From assembly GCA_030386875.1 (NCBI GenBank), contig CM059562.1, positions 45,777,757-45,841,756 on the forward strand: a stretch of DNA of 64,000 bases, written 5' to 3'. Below, one piece after another: positions 34,158 through 44,840 of the stretch. A program made the position numbers and the translations under genes. This DNA is from Morinoia aosen (Eukaryota > Arthropoda > Malacostraca > Amphipoda > Talitridae). The first letter of the stretch is position 1, and the number at the start of each line of letters is the position of its first letter. The notes under the pieces are model-generated. The model was given only the letters and a program-made list of their open reading frames with translations, made no database searches and was not told the DNA's origin.

Positions 34158-35059
34158 TTCTATTACTAAGTATGCACCAATTCAACTAAAATACAATAGT
34201 TGATTCAATTACTTTGCTCAAAATCCCAAAAATTATGAGACACATGTGGATAAGGTAGGCAAAAATAGCACACTGATTTTCTTCTTTGCATCTACACTAT
34301 GGAGGGTAATAATGCAGAAAAGTTTTCGTATTATTGCTCAACACTACTTTATACCTTGGTAATAATGGGTAAAAGCTGTTCTGCTTTCGTTGCACGGGCC
34401 AGACGTTTTCAGAACGTTTTGTTTATAAATAAGAGCAACTATAAGCTATGTGTGTAATATGATACTGTCTTTTATTTTTGTCTGAATTTTTACTATGTAT
34501 ATGACACTTTTTTATTTTAATAAATGCCCACGTTCTTTTCATTTTCTATTTTTGTGGCAATTTGGAACGTTTTCAGAAGAAAATGTATACCACTGTATGG
34601 CTTAAATGCAACAATCATTGCAACTGACATAGTGCATAGCTTTCAGTTACAGCATGTGTGTGACTGAGTGAATTTTTTGCTGGTGTTGTGTTATTCGTTT
34701 CATTGCAGCTCAAAAATGTCATATTTTATTTGTTTATGTGCCCCAAGACCAATGTTGATTTCCTTACAATTTTTCCAAAACTTTCTTAAGAAGGAGAAAT
34801 TAATTTTAAATATCAAGAAACAGATACTATTGTATTTCAGTTTTTTAAATTGTGAAAACATAATAATAGTAAAGTAAAATATAACTCATAAAGAACTAAA
34901 CAAAATTCTATTAGCAACATTAGAAACGAGCAGAAATTTTCACTATTATTAAATGTTAACTAAACCTAGAGACAAGAAGGTAAACAAAACAAAGAAATCA
35001 AGTTGAAGTACATAGGGACTACATATTGCTCAATAAATCGACCTATATTCCAGGTATTA
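34158..35059. other. AT-rich flank of retrotransposon R2
   Basis: No gene recognised. It ends with the 5-bp target duplication ACATG at 35060-35064. Confidence 0.4.
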
Positions 35060-35064
35060 ACATG

Positions 35065-35440
35065 TGTTGGCTTACCTTTACCGTTGCTGGGTGTCTTCAC
35101 CTTAACAGCAACCGCACAACAGCTGCCTTAGCCGTTGCACCTTCCGGTTCTACCAAAGAAACGGAAGCAAGGCACTGCCGGCCTTACACTGGTACCGATC
35201 GCAGTGAAGATAACACGAACGAAGGACGAAAGAACGCGCGTCTGCACTCAACCACTTGCATAACCAAACTGCTGAGGCAGCGCATCAGCCACCCGAGGCG
35301 GTTGCGGCAGGGTACGACAACTGCCGCAGGGTACGACAACTGCCGCAGGGTACGACAACTGCCGCAGGGTACGACAACTGCCGCAGGGTACGACAACCGG
35401 ACCGCCCACGTAACTCGTGGGCGGCGACAAAAACCCCACA
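35065..35440 (-). repeat. R2 3' LTR
   Basis: 376 bp, bounded by tgt...aca. It matches the LTR at 61948 with about ten substitutions seen by eye. It contains about five tandem copies of a 19-bp unit (gggtacgacaactgccgca) at about 35312-35400, against about two in the other LTR, which explains the 50-bp length difference. A purine-rich stretch (reading gaaactggggaga on the minus strand) lies directly upstream at 35441-35453 and is the likely plus-strand primer tract. Confidence 0.93.
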
Positions 35441-35478
35441 TCTCCCCAGTTTCTCAGGAAACTAGCGTGGTGGGGGGC

Positions 35479-36935
35479 CTAGCACTCGTTCTCGTCTAGG
35501 TACGAGGGACGCCGTCTCTCAGGGCGTGACCGCCTCAATGGCGCAGGCTCTCCCTGTTGCTGCTCCGCATCTCTGTCAATAGCGGCGGGCTCCTCGCCTT
35601 CTTCTTCACTCGACGCGTTATCTGCCGCCGGCACCACTGGCGCCGCGTTTAGTGCGTCAACAACCAATTTCTCAGGCAACGCAAGAGGAGCTGCACCGCC
35701 GCCGCCACTTCCACCGAAGCTCACTGCTTCGGGCTCCGCGGCGCCATCAACTCCCCTATGGTTCTCGCGAACACGGCCCCGTTCACCGCCAATCCGCCGT
35801 CTCCTGACGTCGCGCACGTGCCTAGGCATGCCGTCTACGCAGACTACGTACTTAGACACGACGCTGGTGACCTCACCAGACGTCCACTGCTTCGTGCATG
35901 AAGGCAGTGGGGGTTTAACCCACACCTCCTCACCAACAGCAAAACTGTTGTGCGCGCAGCCATCACTCACCCGACGATTGATATCGAATGGCACTCGCCA
36001 GCGATATCGGAATATACCGCTCGAAGGGACTGAGCCAGCCTCAGTGTCCTTCCGGGGCGTCTCATTGTACCAAAATGTAGCCTCTTCAGGAGTGATACCT
36101 CCCCTGGCGGCGATCCTCTTGATCGTCCGGTGATTTCTCTCAACGATCCCGTTGCCGTTCGGGGCGTAGGCGGCACGGAATCGCAGTGAAATCCCCCACG
36201 CATCAGCGAACTGCTCCATAGTCACTGATCGGAACGCCGTTGAATTGTCCAGTAACAACTCGTCACACGGCCCTCGCTCAATTACGACCTCACGCAAATG
36301 AGCGACGATGCTCACTGCAGACTCATTCAGCAGCCGTCGCCAGATGTCGAACCGCGAGGGTCCACAGTCAACCATGGACAAGTAGAGCTTGTTGCCATAA
36401 TGGGTTACGTCAACCGCAACCCGGCGCCAACTCTCCTCCACAGACAGACCCCCTCGTTCAACGAGATTTTCCTCCCGCAGCGCAGGATCGATCCGCTGGC
36501 AGGCCTCGCATCTAGCCAGCTCACGCTTGACCTGTTTGCGCGACAGATCACTACGGATCTGACGCACCAAGTAGAACGTCCGATCGATGCCCAAATGATG
36601 CGGCAGATGAACCGCCCAAATGGCATCCTCGAGACTCTCCCCAGTGGCAAGCACGGCAGACACCTCTGCGACGGCTCCACCACCATCGCGGTAACTAAGC
36701 CACCTCTTAGGTACCCTGGTCAGCTGGTCGGCCTTGTTCTCGATCGTCGAGACGAAGTGAACAGACACGGCCAGACCATGCTCAGCGATCGTCTCACGGA
36801 TCACCCCAAGACGTCGCTTCACGAGCATATCCGCCGCGCCCTTCGTGCGAACACGATTGCGGCCGTCGACAGTGTTGTCCATCCATGTGACGACTGTCCG
36901 GGAATCACTGGCGACCGTGAAGGTCTTAACCCCAC
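35479..36935 (-). CDS. pol: R2 integrase with RNase H C-terminus
   Basis: After the frameshift near 36930 the frame resumes in RNase H (TVASDSRTVVTW holds a catalytic Asp). It then shows an HHCC-type zinc finger (HLPHHLGIDRT ... CEACQRID), the integrase core with VDVTHYGNKL (first Asp), LLLDNSTAF (second Asp) and GIVERNHRTIKRIA (Glu). A C-terminal tail is acidic and then Arg-rich, ending SYLDENEC, close to the 3' LTR. All three catalytic residues are present and the integrase has no internal stop. It would join cDNA ends to host DNA, leaving the observed 5-bp duplication. Confidence 0.88.
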
Positions 36936-37927
36936 GCAATCGCCAAATTGATACCCCGCGCCACCGCCTCCAACTCTGCCACATTGATATGAAGGTGGTC
37001 TGACTCTTTTCGGAGCCAAGACGCATCCTCCACAATGCGGCCATCGACCTCAAGGGCCACACCGACTCCGAGGCAGCTGGCATCAGCCCACACGGTAACC
37101 ATACCATGCGGGTCGACACCCCCCACGCCCATAACAGGGTCTTCCCGACGAGCCCGCACCAACAGCTCCGCAGCCAACGAGCTGACAGGACCGTCAACCG
37201 AGTCGTCCCAAGAGCCACTACACCCCAGCCGTTTCAAAAAACTGCAACAGGGACGCAGCCACCCCGCAACGGGGTAATGGCCGACTAACCGACCGCACAA
37301 GGAAAACAGCCCTCTCTTCATTAAGTCGACATTCACCGAACCAAACTCGGAGAGAGCAGTCCCCCGCGACATCCGAAAATGTCCGTTGGAATCTTTCCGT
37401 AAAGAAATTCCAAACAGCCGGCCTCCATCCAGGCTCTCAGGCTCCTTCGCCGCAAGTCCGTGCCGCGCCAGATGCTCCCGGAGCTCATGCGCGCTGAGAA
37501 TAGACTCACAAACCACTATGTCATCGATATAGTGGTCCGTCCCTCGACGAACGCGGTCGTTCAACGACAGAACCTTGCCGAGAATCACCGTCATGATTCG
37601 AGGCGCACACGAGAGGCCGAAGCCTAATCGCGTCAAAGCGTAAGGCACACCCTTAAACTTCACGATCTGGTACCGCCACAGTTCCTCGGAAACGTGGATC
37701 TGCAGGTACGCAGACTTAAGGTCGACGACATTAAGCTCGCCCCGCAGCTGCCGCCATTTCCGAATCGTGTCGCCACACACAGCAACCATGTCATCACCAG
37801 TATGACATTCGACAAAGCCGTTCTCAACCGGATGGAGTTTGTCCTTCGTTGGTTGCACGACGGCCAGCAACGGAATGACGCCCTGGATGGGCCATGCCAT
37901 CGCCTCAACCAACCCTTCGAGATCCAA
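36926..37927 (-). pseudogene. pol: R2 reverse transcriptase and RNase H N-terminal half
   Basis: The frame opens in the finger region (PIQGVIPLLAVVQPTKDK), then VVDLKSAYLQIHV (first Asp block), ALTRLGFGLSCAPRIMT and the catalytic HYIDDIVV. RNase H starts with TVWADASCLGVGVAL and NVAELEAVARG. It ends prematurely at 36926 after AIAWG, where one missing G shifts the frame. At the upstream side another shift near 37905-37912 separates it from the segment ERYDAEIQSWI. The (Y)QIxV...LTRxGFGLxxAP blocks differ from R1, so this is a separate lineage within or near Ty3/gypsy. Confidence 0.87.
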
Positions 37928-38352
37928 CTCTGAATCTCCGCATCATAGCGCTCACGCACGTGAGGCGCCCGAGTACATCCGTACTCCGTGATCCGAGTCT
38001 GCAACCCCTCGGGCGGCTTCTCGGACCACCGCCAACTGACGGTCCACCGACCGTCAGCGAACCTAGCAACAAAATCAGGATCAACAATCTCGATCGGCGC
38101 TGGCGCACCTTTCGACTCCACCGACCCCGCCCCTGCCACCAGGCCGGCTCCCAGCTTTGCACAGGCGAATCCATTGCTGGACCCCCTACAGGATCCAGCT
38201 GACCAGGATCTCTCCCAGTTAACTGCATACTTCGAGTCTGGGCCTCTCCTGACGGTGACGCCCCCCATGTGATCAATAACATCACTCCCTAGGAGACAGT
38301 CAACGCCAAGATTCCCCAACTCCGCATGACGAGTGCAGTGACACCGAAACAA
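37915..38352 (-). pseudogene. pol: R2 protease C-terminus and pol linker
   Basis: The frame carries VDCLLGSDVI, which matches the C-terminal LLG(S/R)D block of retropepsins. A linker follows with FADGRWTVSWRWSEKPP and HVRERYDAEIQSWI, the approach to RT. It is out of frame with the protease active-site segment upstream (shift near 38345) and with RT downstream (shift near 37910). Residues past about 37915 in this frame are out of frame with RT and not real. Confidence 0.7.
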
Positions 38353-38624
38353 TGCCCCTGCAACCCGACTACCACACGACAGTGCTTCCCCTCACAGGAA
38401 GTTCTGCCGTCTGCCGTTAGCAGCGGCCGCCCCGCTCGGAGGCGTTGGCCCACCACCACCCGCGGACAAACCAATGTCCGCTCGCTCCCGGAGTCTACCA
38501 GACGCCAAGAACAATGCCCAATCAAAATGGCACGAACGACTGGCAAACGACTCCTAGTCGTAACACCAGTCGCTTCGAGCGATCCTAGATCGCCCCGCCT
38601 CAGCGACACACTCGTGCCGCTCAA
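38340..38624 (-). pseudogene. pol: R2 protease active-site segment
   Basis: WRLVDSGSERTLVCPRV contains the retropepsin DSG. Upstream is an ATGVTTRSRLPVV segment. The frame continues to 38289, but the protease sequence moves to another frame near 38345, so the enzyme is split. Retropepsin processes the Gag-Pol polyprotein. Confidence 0.75.
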
Positions 38625-38688
38625 GGTCCCTTCTTGGAGGGGGCGCCGTCACCTCTCTCGGAGAGAGGAGACCTCCGGTAAGCTCGGC

Positions 38689-39204
38689 TCACGCGGTTTC
38701 CATTGAGGAGGACGCGTCGCCCCGACTGGCGTCCTCCGCAGAGAAACCCGACCCCCCAACTGCGGGCCCAGCTACTGTCGGACAGTCACAAGCAAAATGC
38801 CCGACCTCTCCACACGCAAAGCATGCGAACTTCCTTTTGGCGGGAGCCTTCACGGCCCCCCTGCCAGCAGGCGCCGCAGCGCCTTGCTTCTGCGGGCAAG
38901 CCCGCACGCGGTGTGCACTGCCACAGCGGTAGCAAGCACCCTTGCCACCACTGCCCTGCTTCCCCGAAGCAGCAAGGTCTGCCCCGAGCCTGGCCCCCTG
39001 GCCTCGCCCGGCTACAGCCCTCTGTGCGGCCATTCTCTCCCGCACTTTCGACACCACAGCATCGAACGGCGCAGTATACGCGTCCTCACGCGAAACTGCC
39101 CAAGTATACAGAGTAGTGGGGAGACCCTCGTAGAACTTGACCCTAAAAATCTAATCATTCTTAGTGGACCCCACTCTCCCACTCAGACGCGCCAAGTCAT
39201 CCAG
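38689..39204 (-). pseudogene. gag: R2 gag C-terminal part with two zinc knuckles
   Basis: From the insertion junction at 39204 the frame reads LDDLARLSGRVG, meets a TAG at 39151-39153, and continues FYEGLPTTLYTWAVSRED and a basic region. Two knuckles follow: CYRCGSAHRVRAC (C-X2-C-X3-H-X4-C) and CFACGEVGHFACDC (C-X2-C-X4-H-X4-C). Nucleocapsid knuckles bind the element's RNA. The segment continues the gag that starts at 61901. With Z removed, codons on the two sides (…DVYH and LDDLARL…) are in frame with each other. Confidence 0.87.
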
Positions 39205-39425
39205 AGGCGTTTTTCCAGTCATAATCTCGAAGTGATCGAGTAACCCTCGGTGTTACGCGGGTTACTCGATCCGTCAAAAACAGTGTTTCCAGAGATGATC
39301 CGTTGCAGAGATTGCTTCTAGAAACACAGGTTCGTGTCACCCAAGTAACTTTCTCGGTAACCTTGTTTTGAAAAGGATTATGACAGGGTTGGGTTATGAC
39401 GTCACAAATGTTTACAAACAAATTT
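39205..39425 (+). repeat. Z left terminal region
   Basis: The terminal 20 bp are followed by a palindrome, gagtaac...gttactc (about 39239-39267), further ggtaac/gtaac words to about 39362, and aatgtttacaaacaaa near 39407-39422. The same succession, in inverse, occupies the right end, although sequence identity outside the terminal 20 bp is low. Confidence 0.7.
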
Positions 39426-39917
39426 TAGGCTGGCTTTCGCTAATGTGGTACTATGTCTGTATATAATTAAAAATTAATGGTCAAATAGGATGAAATTGTT
39501 AGATGTGTGTATAGTGTTTAGTATTTTAGCATATTGTGTAAAGGTTTTATCATGAGAATGAAAAGCTATATGAAATTGACATTGAACACAAGGAGCGTAT
39601 TTCTGTAAGGCTAGGGCAGTTAATAGTCATCAAAATACAAGTATTTTTTTTTCATTAAATTTTCTTGCAAGTAATGGTATTACTTTAATTAATTTTATAT
39701 TCATTAAATTTAATAGGTATGAATTAATTTTGTAAATTGCTTTTTACTCAGTTATTGCTGGTTGAACTAACTATCCTATTGATTTGAATTGTTGTGGTAC
39801 TAGATATACGGGTTTTGTTATTATTTATAGTTCATTCTTCTCACACAATTGAAATGATGTCATGTAAATATACAAGTTTGACTAGTTTTGTGAATATAGT
39901 TTTATAGAAATATTTGT
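39426..39917. other. AT-rich interior of Z, nothing recognised
   Basis: No gene or repeat supported. Confidence 0.35.
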
Positions 39918-40466
39918 GGTAAATGTGAAGCGTTTGCCAGTAATCGATTTTTAAGTTTTCGGTGCGTTAACGTAATTAATTAGTTCAAAATTAACAAGTT
40001 TTTTTCTATGCACTTTCCGTCGGAAATGAGTACTTTACAAGTTATAGTGGTAAATGGCCTACTGCAACTCCAGTCTTTGAAGCAGAAAGTAATTCATCGA
40101 GCGCATCGGATGGCAACACTACAATGGACTCTCCCTTCTGACGCGCTCAAATGATCGAGCGCATTCTCGCCATCTACGACAAAAGTTAACATACCGCTAT
40201 AACTCATTATTTTTGGAGGATAATTTCTATTGTGTTATTAACTAAAAGATCTTAGAAGTGGGTTCAGGCTCTGCGGGGCCAGCAAATAATAAATTACGAA
40301 GTACCCAAACGCACTCCACCCAAACTAAACCTATCGCTATAACTCATTTAATACTAATTTGCGACGGAAAATGCGTAGAAGAAAGGTTCTTTATTTCAAT
40401 CTAATTAGCTATGTTTAGGCACTAAAAAGTGGAAAATTTATTATTGTCCTTCCTTTAACGTTTACC
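39918..40466. mobile_element. TIR element Yb
   Basis: About 549 bp. The left end begins GGTAAATGTGAAGCG and the right end inverted begins ggtaaacgttaaagg. The long subterminal regions (ctatgcactttccgtcggaa, then the inverse gacggaaaatgcgtagaag) align with Ya and Yc. The inverted repeats are more diverged than in Ya and I see no clear duplication. Non-coding. Confidence 0.65.
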
Positions 40467-41659
40467 GTCATTTGAGTGTGGGACATCTTTGTTTTATGTT
40501 CTTCATCTGTTAATTGATGATCCGGTAAATGTTGAGGACTTGACCATAATTGATTTTCGAATTTTCGATGCCTAAATATTGTTAATGAGATCAAAAGAAA
40601 CAAGTTTTCTTCAATGCTCTTTCTGTTGGAAATGAGTATTTTAAAAGTTATAGCGGTAAATGAGTTACCGGAACTCCAGTGTTTGAGGCGGTAATAAATA
40701 AATAAGGAAAGCATCACCCTATTACAAACGTAAAGAGGTTGGATCGTGAGGGGTAGCCACAGTTCTTTTAGTGAAAATTATAAATAAAGTGAAATTCTAG
40801 TATGCATTAACATAGATAATGAGATGACGAGTTATATTGTCGATCCGAACGACTTAATTCGAATCCAATACTTACCGGCGTTGAAGTTACGGACGTGCGC
40901 AGTGCTTCCACTTTAGGGTAAAATACCCTATTTTAGGGTAATCAGATGTGGTCTAGGGTAGAGTTTAGGGTAAAGCAAAATTACATGATTTTTAGGGTAG
41001 TTCGACTTCTGTCGGGGTAGTGCAACAAAATTGTAGGGATATTGCCTGTTTTCATTACCAATATCAAGTTTGCACTCAAGTACTACAATATACCTTGTGT
41101 AAGGTACATTGCGGAAGTACGCTACCGAAGTATTTGTGAAAATGTTCAATAAGAGTCATATTTGGAACAAACTTGCCCGAACTCGCCATTAATTTAGTCT
41201 TTAATGCACACTACGATAAGGTGCAAATTGTTGTGCATATCGCTGCAGATCTCTCAGAACTCAGATCTCTCTTCATTATAATTGGGCCAGATTTGCTGCA
41301 CAAACAATACTTTGGTTCATTGAGAGTAATGACAATAACTAAAGTGATATGCAACCTGATATAATGTTTGGAATTTTATATTTTCTAGCCTTACAAAACT
41401 AACTCGGTAAGGTATCAACATTTACACCAATACATCGGTCATAGTCGTTTACTGGAATTGGACAGCTATATAACGTGTACAGAACGACACTCCCCGTGCC
41501 GAGAGTAGGCAGTTTCTTTTCAGTCGAGCGCACTTACTGTCAGGTACTGTTACGAGCAGTATTGCATCGTGACAAAATATTTGGTTACTTGCGTTTCGGC
41601 AAATTGCTATTATTAAATAGATCCTGTGTACGATAAAGCTGCTACACCACCCATGAAGG

Positions 41660-41905
41660 AAAGTCAAATCTTATCGTCTGTTAAGCCCTTTTCACGTCAC
41701 GAAAAGGGAAGGAAGGATAGAGAAGCGAACAACTGTTTCAAGCTGGTTAGAAAAGTCTCAGCCATATACCACAACTAAGGATACGGTATACTGTGCTATA
41801 TGCTCAACTATCATTACGCTTGGTAAATCTGAGATTATTCTTCATGCTAACACTCAACGCCATAAAAATCTCTCTGTGCAGAGAAGGAAAACACAAACTA
41901 TAACT
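41660..41905 (+). pseudogene. hAT-1 BED-like zinc-finger fragment
   Basis: One frame shows WLEKSQPYTTTKDTVYCAIC and then HANTQRHKN. The C-X2-C ... H-X4-H arrangement is that of BED-type fingers at the N-terminus of many hAT transposases, which bind the transposon ends. An upstream KESQI(L/V)SSVKPFS segment is present in another frame, so the region is frameshifted. The coding match stops where the 1.55-kb insert begins (41906). Confidence 0.6.
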
Positions 41906-42056
41906 CCCAATTGAAAATTATCGCCCTTTTCAGGTAGTAAATTAGTCGTAAAAGGTCGAAAACGGCCCAAAAGGGCCAAAAATCACGACTTCAAACCGAC
42001 TCCTACCTATACTTGGCCTATTAGGGCTTGAAAAGGGCTCTTCATTCAACTGGCCT

Positions 42057-42436
42057 TTTATAGGTCTAGTTTAGTTTATTAGTTAGTTTAAGCCTCCCTA
42101 TCCTCAACAATGAGATGTAAAGAGAGGAAGGAAGAAGGCACCATTTAGTATGGAGTTAAGGGAACGTGGAATCTATGCAGAAAGGGCACAGAAACAGAAA
42201 GCTATTAAAGAAGTTCATGAAACAAGAAAAAGTTGAAGAAGAACGTAGTAGGTGCTGAAAAACAGGACAGCAGTGAACCGAAAAAAGATGGTCCGTAACA
42301 CAACAAAAACCTATTCTATTACAACAAAAAGGAAGCCTACCTAACCTTTAGCTCGGGCCCTCACATAGTCCCCCTGGGAGCGACAATTCCCATAGACACA
42401 ATACCTGTGTCCCCCTGAGGGGTTTATAGGTCTAGT
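42057..42436 (-). mobile_element. SINE-like retroposon, copy 4
   Basis: The element (42071-42422, 352 bp) is inverted relative to copies 1-3. A perfect 14-bp duplication TTTATAGGTCTAGT flanks it (42057-42070, 42423-42436). On the minus strand it starts cccctcaggggg, keeps gggcccgagct and ends gaggcttaaactaacta. It is the innermost layer of the nest. Confidence 0.9.
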
Positions 42437-43104
42437 CAATGGCTGTTTGCGGGCTCATTCGGGTCGTTTAAAGTCGTTTTCAAGCCTTTTCGACGACCTC
42501 TATTTGGACGCGTAATAGATTGTAAAAAGACTCGTAATCGTAAATGTTGTACAAGTCGTATTACTTCAGTAAATGTAAAGAACTAAATGAATTTCAACTA
42601 ACCTAACTTAGTTAAGTTGGATTAGGTAAGGTTCGTTAAACATCTTCAACAATACTATAAATAATTAATCCAGTCAACATGAAAACTAGGATAGAAAAGC
42701 TAACTGCTGAGCATAACATCAAATTGGCACTTTATTAATGCATTATATAAAATAAATATGAATGATAGCTTATAACTGTTGGAACACTTGGGTTGTCGAA
42801 CGCTGAGCATTCAACTTGTAGTGCTTTACCCTAGTTACCCCTCAAACCTCGATTCTAGTCCTTCTATGTTCAGTAATCTTAATATATCCCAATGTAAATT
42901 TATTTTAAAAGAAGTTCCCACTTCTCCGCCGCTTATCATCGATACCTACAGCCGGAGAAGTATAAACGTAAGTCCGCTGCTTCACTCGCCTCAAATCGGA
43001 ACTCACTAGGCGAAGCAGTCACAAGACCCGGCCTTACAAACTCTTTATATCGTATAAAAAATCTGATGTTGGAGCTCTTTGAGGTCGTTGCAAGGCCCTC
43101 TATA

Positions 43105-43325
43105 AGTCGTACGGAAGCCTAATAAGGCCGGTATTAGCCTTGATCAAGCAGTAAGGAAGCCCAAAAGGGCCGGTATTAGCCTTGATCAAGCAGTAAGGAA
43201 GCCCAAAAAGGCCAGGACGAGACTCGTTCAAGCAATGGAAAAACCAAAAACGGTCGTGAATAGCCTCGTTCAGGTAGTAGAGAAGCCCAAAATGGCCGTT
43301 GCATTAGCCGTTTCGATGCCCAGAA
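43105..43325. repeat. Degenerate tandem repeat, about 50-bp units
   Basis: Units with aagcccaaaa(a/g)ggcc, ggtattagccttgatcaagc and agtaaggaag recur about four times. The first two full units are almost identical. Confidence 0.65.
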
Positions 43326-43659
43326 ATAGCCGTTTAAAAGGGCTTAAAATACTAGACATTTGCTCCGAAAAAGGCTAATTTACTGCTTGAAAACGACTAA
43401 ACTCTTGGCTTATAACTGCCTGAAAACGATTTGTAAAAGGCTCAGAATTTCAATTGGGCTCTGTTCATTTTATCACCCGATCCAATTTAGAAGTCAGGTA
43501 TAAAAATTGAATTACCGATATGTGCCAATCTTTCTCAGAATGATTTGCCTATTTCATTACTACTGAAACAAATGTTTCTCAAAGAAAGTAAGCTTAGGGA
43601 AACAAAGAGCTTCAAACATAATTAGACAATGGTTAAGTAAACATCTACTAAGTGATCTT

Positions 43660-44184
43660 GCCGTTGTTCTTAATGAAGTTTATATTCTGTAATACTTGAT
43701 GGAACAACTGATCGCAGTAAAGCTAAACAGCTCGGAGTCATCGTCCAATAATGGAGTGAGAGTGCAATTAAGAGCCCCTTTGTTTATCTTGTTGAAGGAT
43801 TTCAGTGATAAAAATATTAAAGTGAGCGACATTGTAGGGTTCTGTTCAGGCACGACTTACGTTATGATGGAACCCAAACATTCTTTTGCTTCTTTGTTAC
43901 AGAAAATGAATTTTCGGCTTCATAGAATAAATGTTGGCCTGGTGGAAATACAGATATTGGCAGTAAATAAAAAGGCTTGTGAGATAGAAATCGAGGTTTT
44001 TCTTCCATTATTCATAGCACTAGGGCTTACTAACGTAGGACTTCAATTCTTGGGGGAGCTCCGAGTATTCGACTGTAGGCTTTTGGATTTTTTGACATGT
44101 GGGCATTTGTCGAAAAAAAAATCCGGCCATGGGCCGAGATTCTTAATTGTAACGAGACTCTTATTTGAAATTCAATGGGGCTAA
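43660..44184 (+). pseudogene. hAT-1 transposase core fragment
   Basis: One frame reads YSVILDGTTDRSKAKQLGVI, matching the first-Asp region of the hAT/BED-finger transposase core. Another frame shortly after reads DFSDKNIKVSDIVGFCSGTT and YVMMEPKHSFASLLQ, equivalent to the second conserved block (IxGFxSDxxSxMMG). At least one frameshift separates them and the usual Asp in the second block is missing. The frame at 43696-44184 continues past these blocks without recognised motif. hAT-2 has the same segments, also broken. Confidence 0.65.
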
Positions 44185-44840
44185 CTTTGAACCTTGAGCA
44201 ACATCTGCTGCGCCTTACTCAACGAAAATTAACTCTATCCGCAGCTAAATTCGAACCAATTGAGTATACTGATTGCAAAAATTTCGGGAAAGTTATAATA
44301 ATTATTCTTCATATAGTGCATTACATTCTTTGCCCCGTTCTTTGCAATTGCCCCGAGAAATAGGGTGTATATGAACGTATTTCACATCTAAATTCCTCTA
44401 AATTATTGCACAAAAATTTTGGAACTGTGTTTGTGTTGTGTTCCATAAATAAATAGTCGAGTCGTTCATTTCCTCTTACTTTGTCTTTGCTTCTCTCTGA
44501 TAGTCAAGAGTAGATCGCCTGGCCTCATACTTTACGTTCATTGAACAGAGCTTTTAACTAGGTAAACATACAAAGAAAACAAACTATAGTGAAAGCAAAA
44601 TAAAATGTTGCACGTATCGTGACACATATGACTCCCTGAAGTCAGAGAATTGCATTTTCTTATACCCGCATGTCCCTGATGTAGTGTCATTTCTACACAT
44701 ATAAACATGGAAACATTGAATATTTTCATTTAATTCCAGCAATGGGCTTATTTGACATTTTAGGGTAATTTATGCATTTTTAGGGTAAGCTTGAACAAAG
44801 TTTTAGGGTAGGAACTTTCACACTCGTGGAAGCCCTGGAC

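Larger units (their letters stand above)
41906..43458. mobile_element. 1.55-kb insert in hAT-1 with CCCAATTG ends
   Basis: This block is absent at the corresponding place in hAT-2. It begins CCCAATTGAAAATTATCGCC and ends tttcaattggg, suggesting short imperfect TIRs. The interior contains a SINE-like copy (42071-42422). It also contains a set of degenerate tandem repeats with gcccaaaa(g)ggcc and gccttgatcaagcagtaagg units at about 43110-43320. No coding frame. Family unknown. Confidence 0.6.

Noticed and set aside
35828-37288. Plus-strand open frames across R2 pol
   Set aside because: They are antisense shadows of the GC-rich RT/integrase genes; the minus-strand frames hold all motifs.
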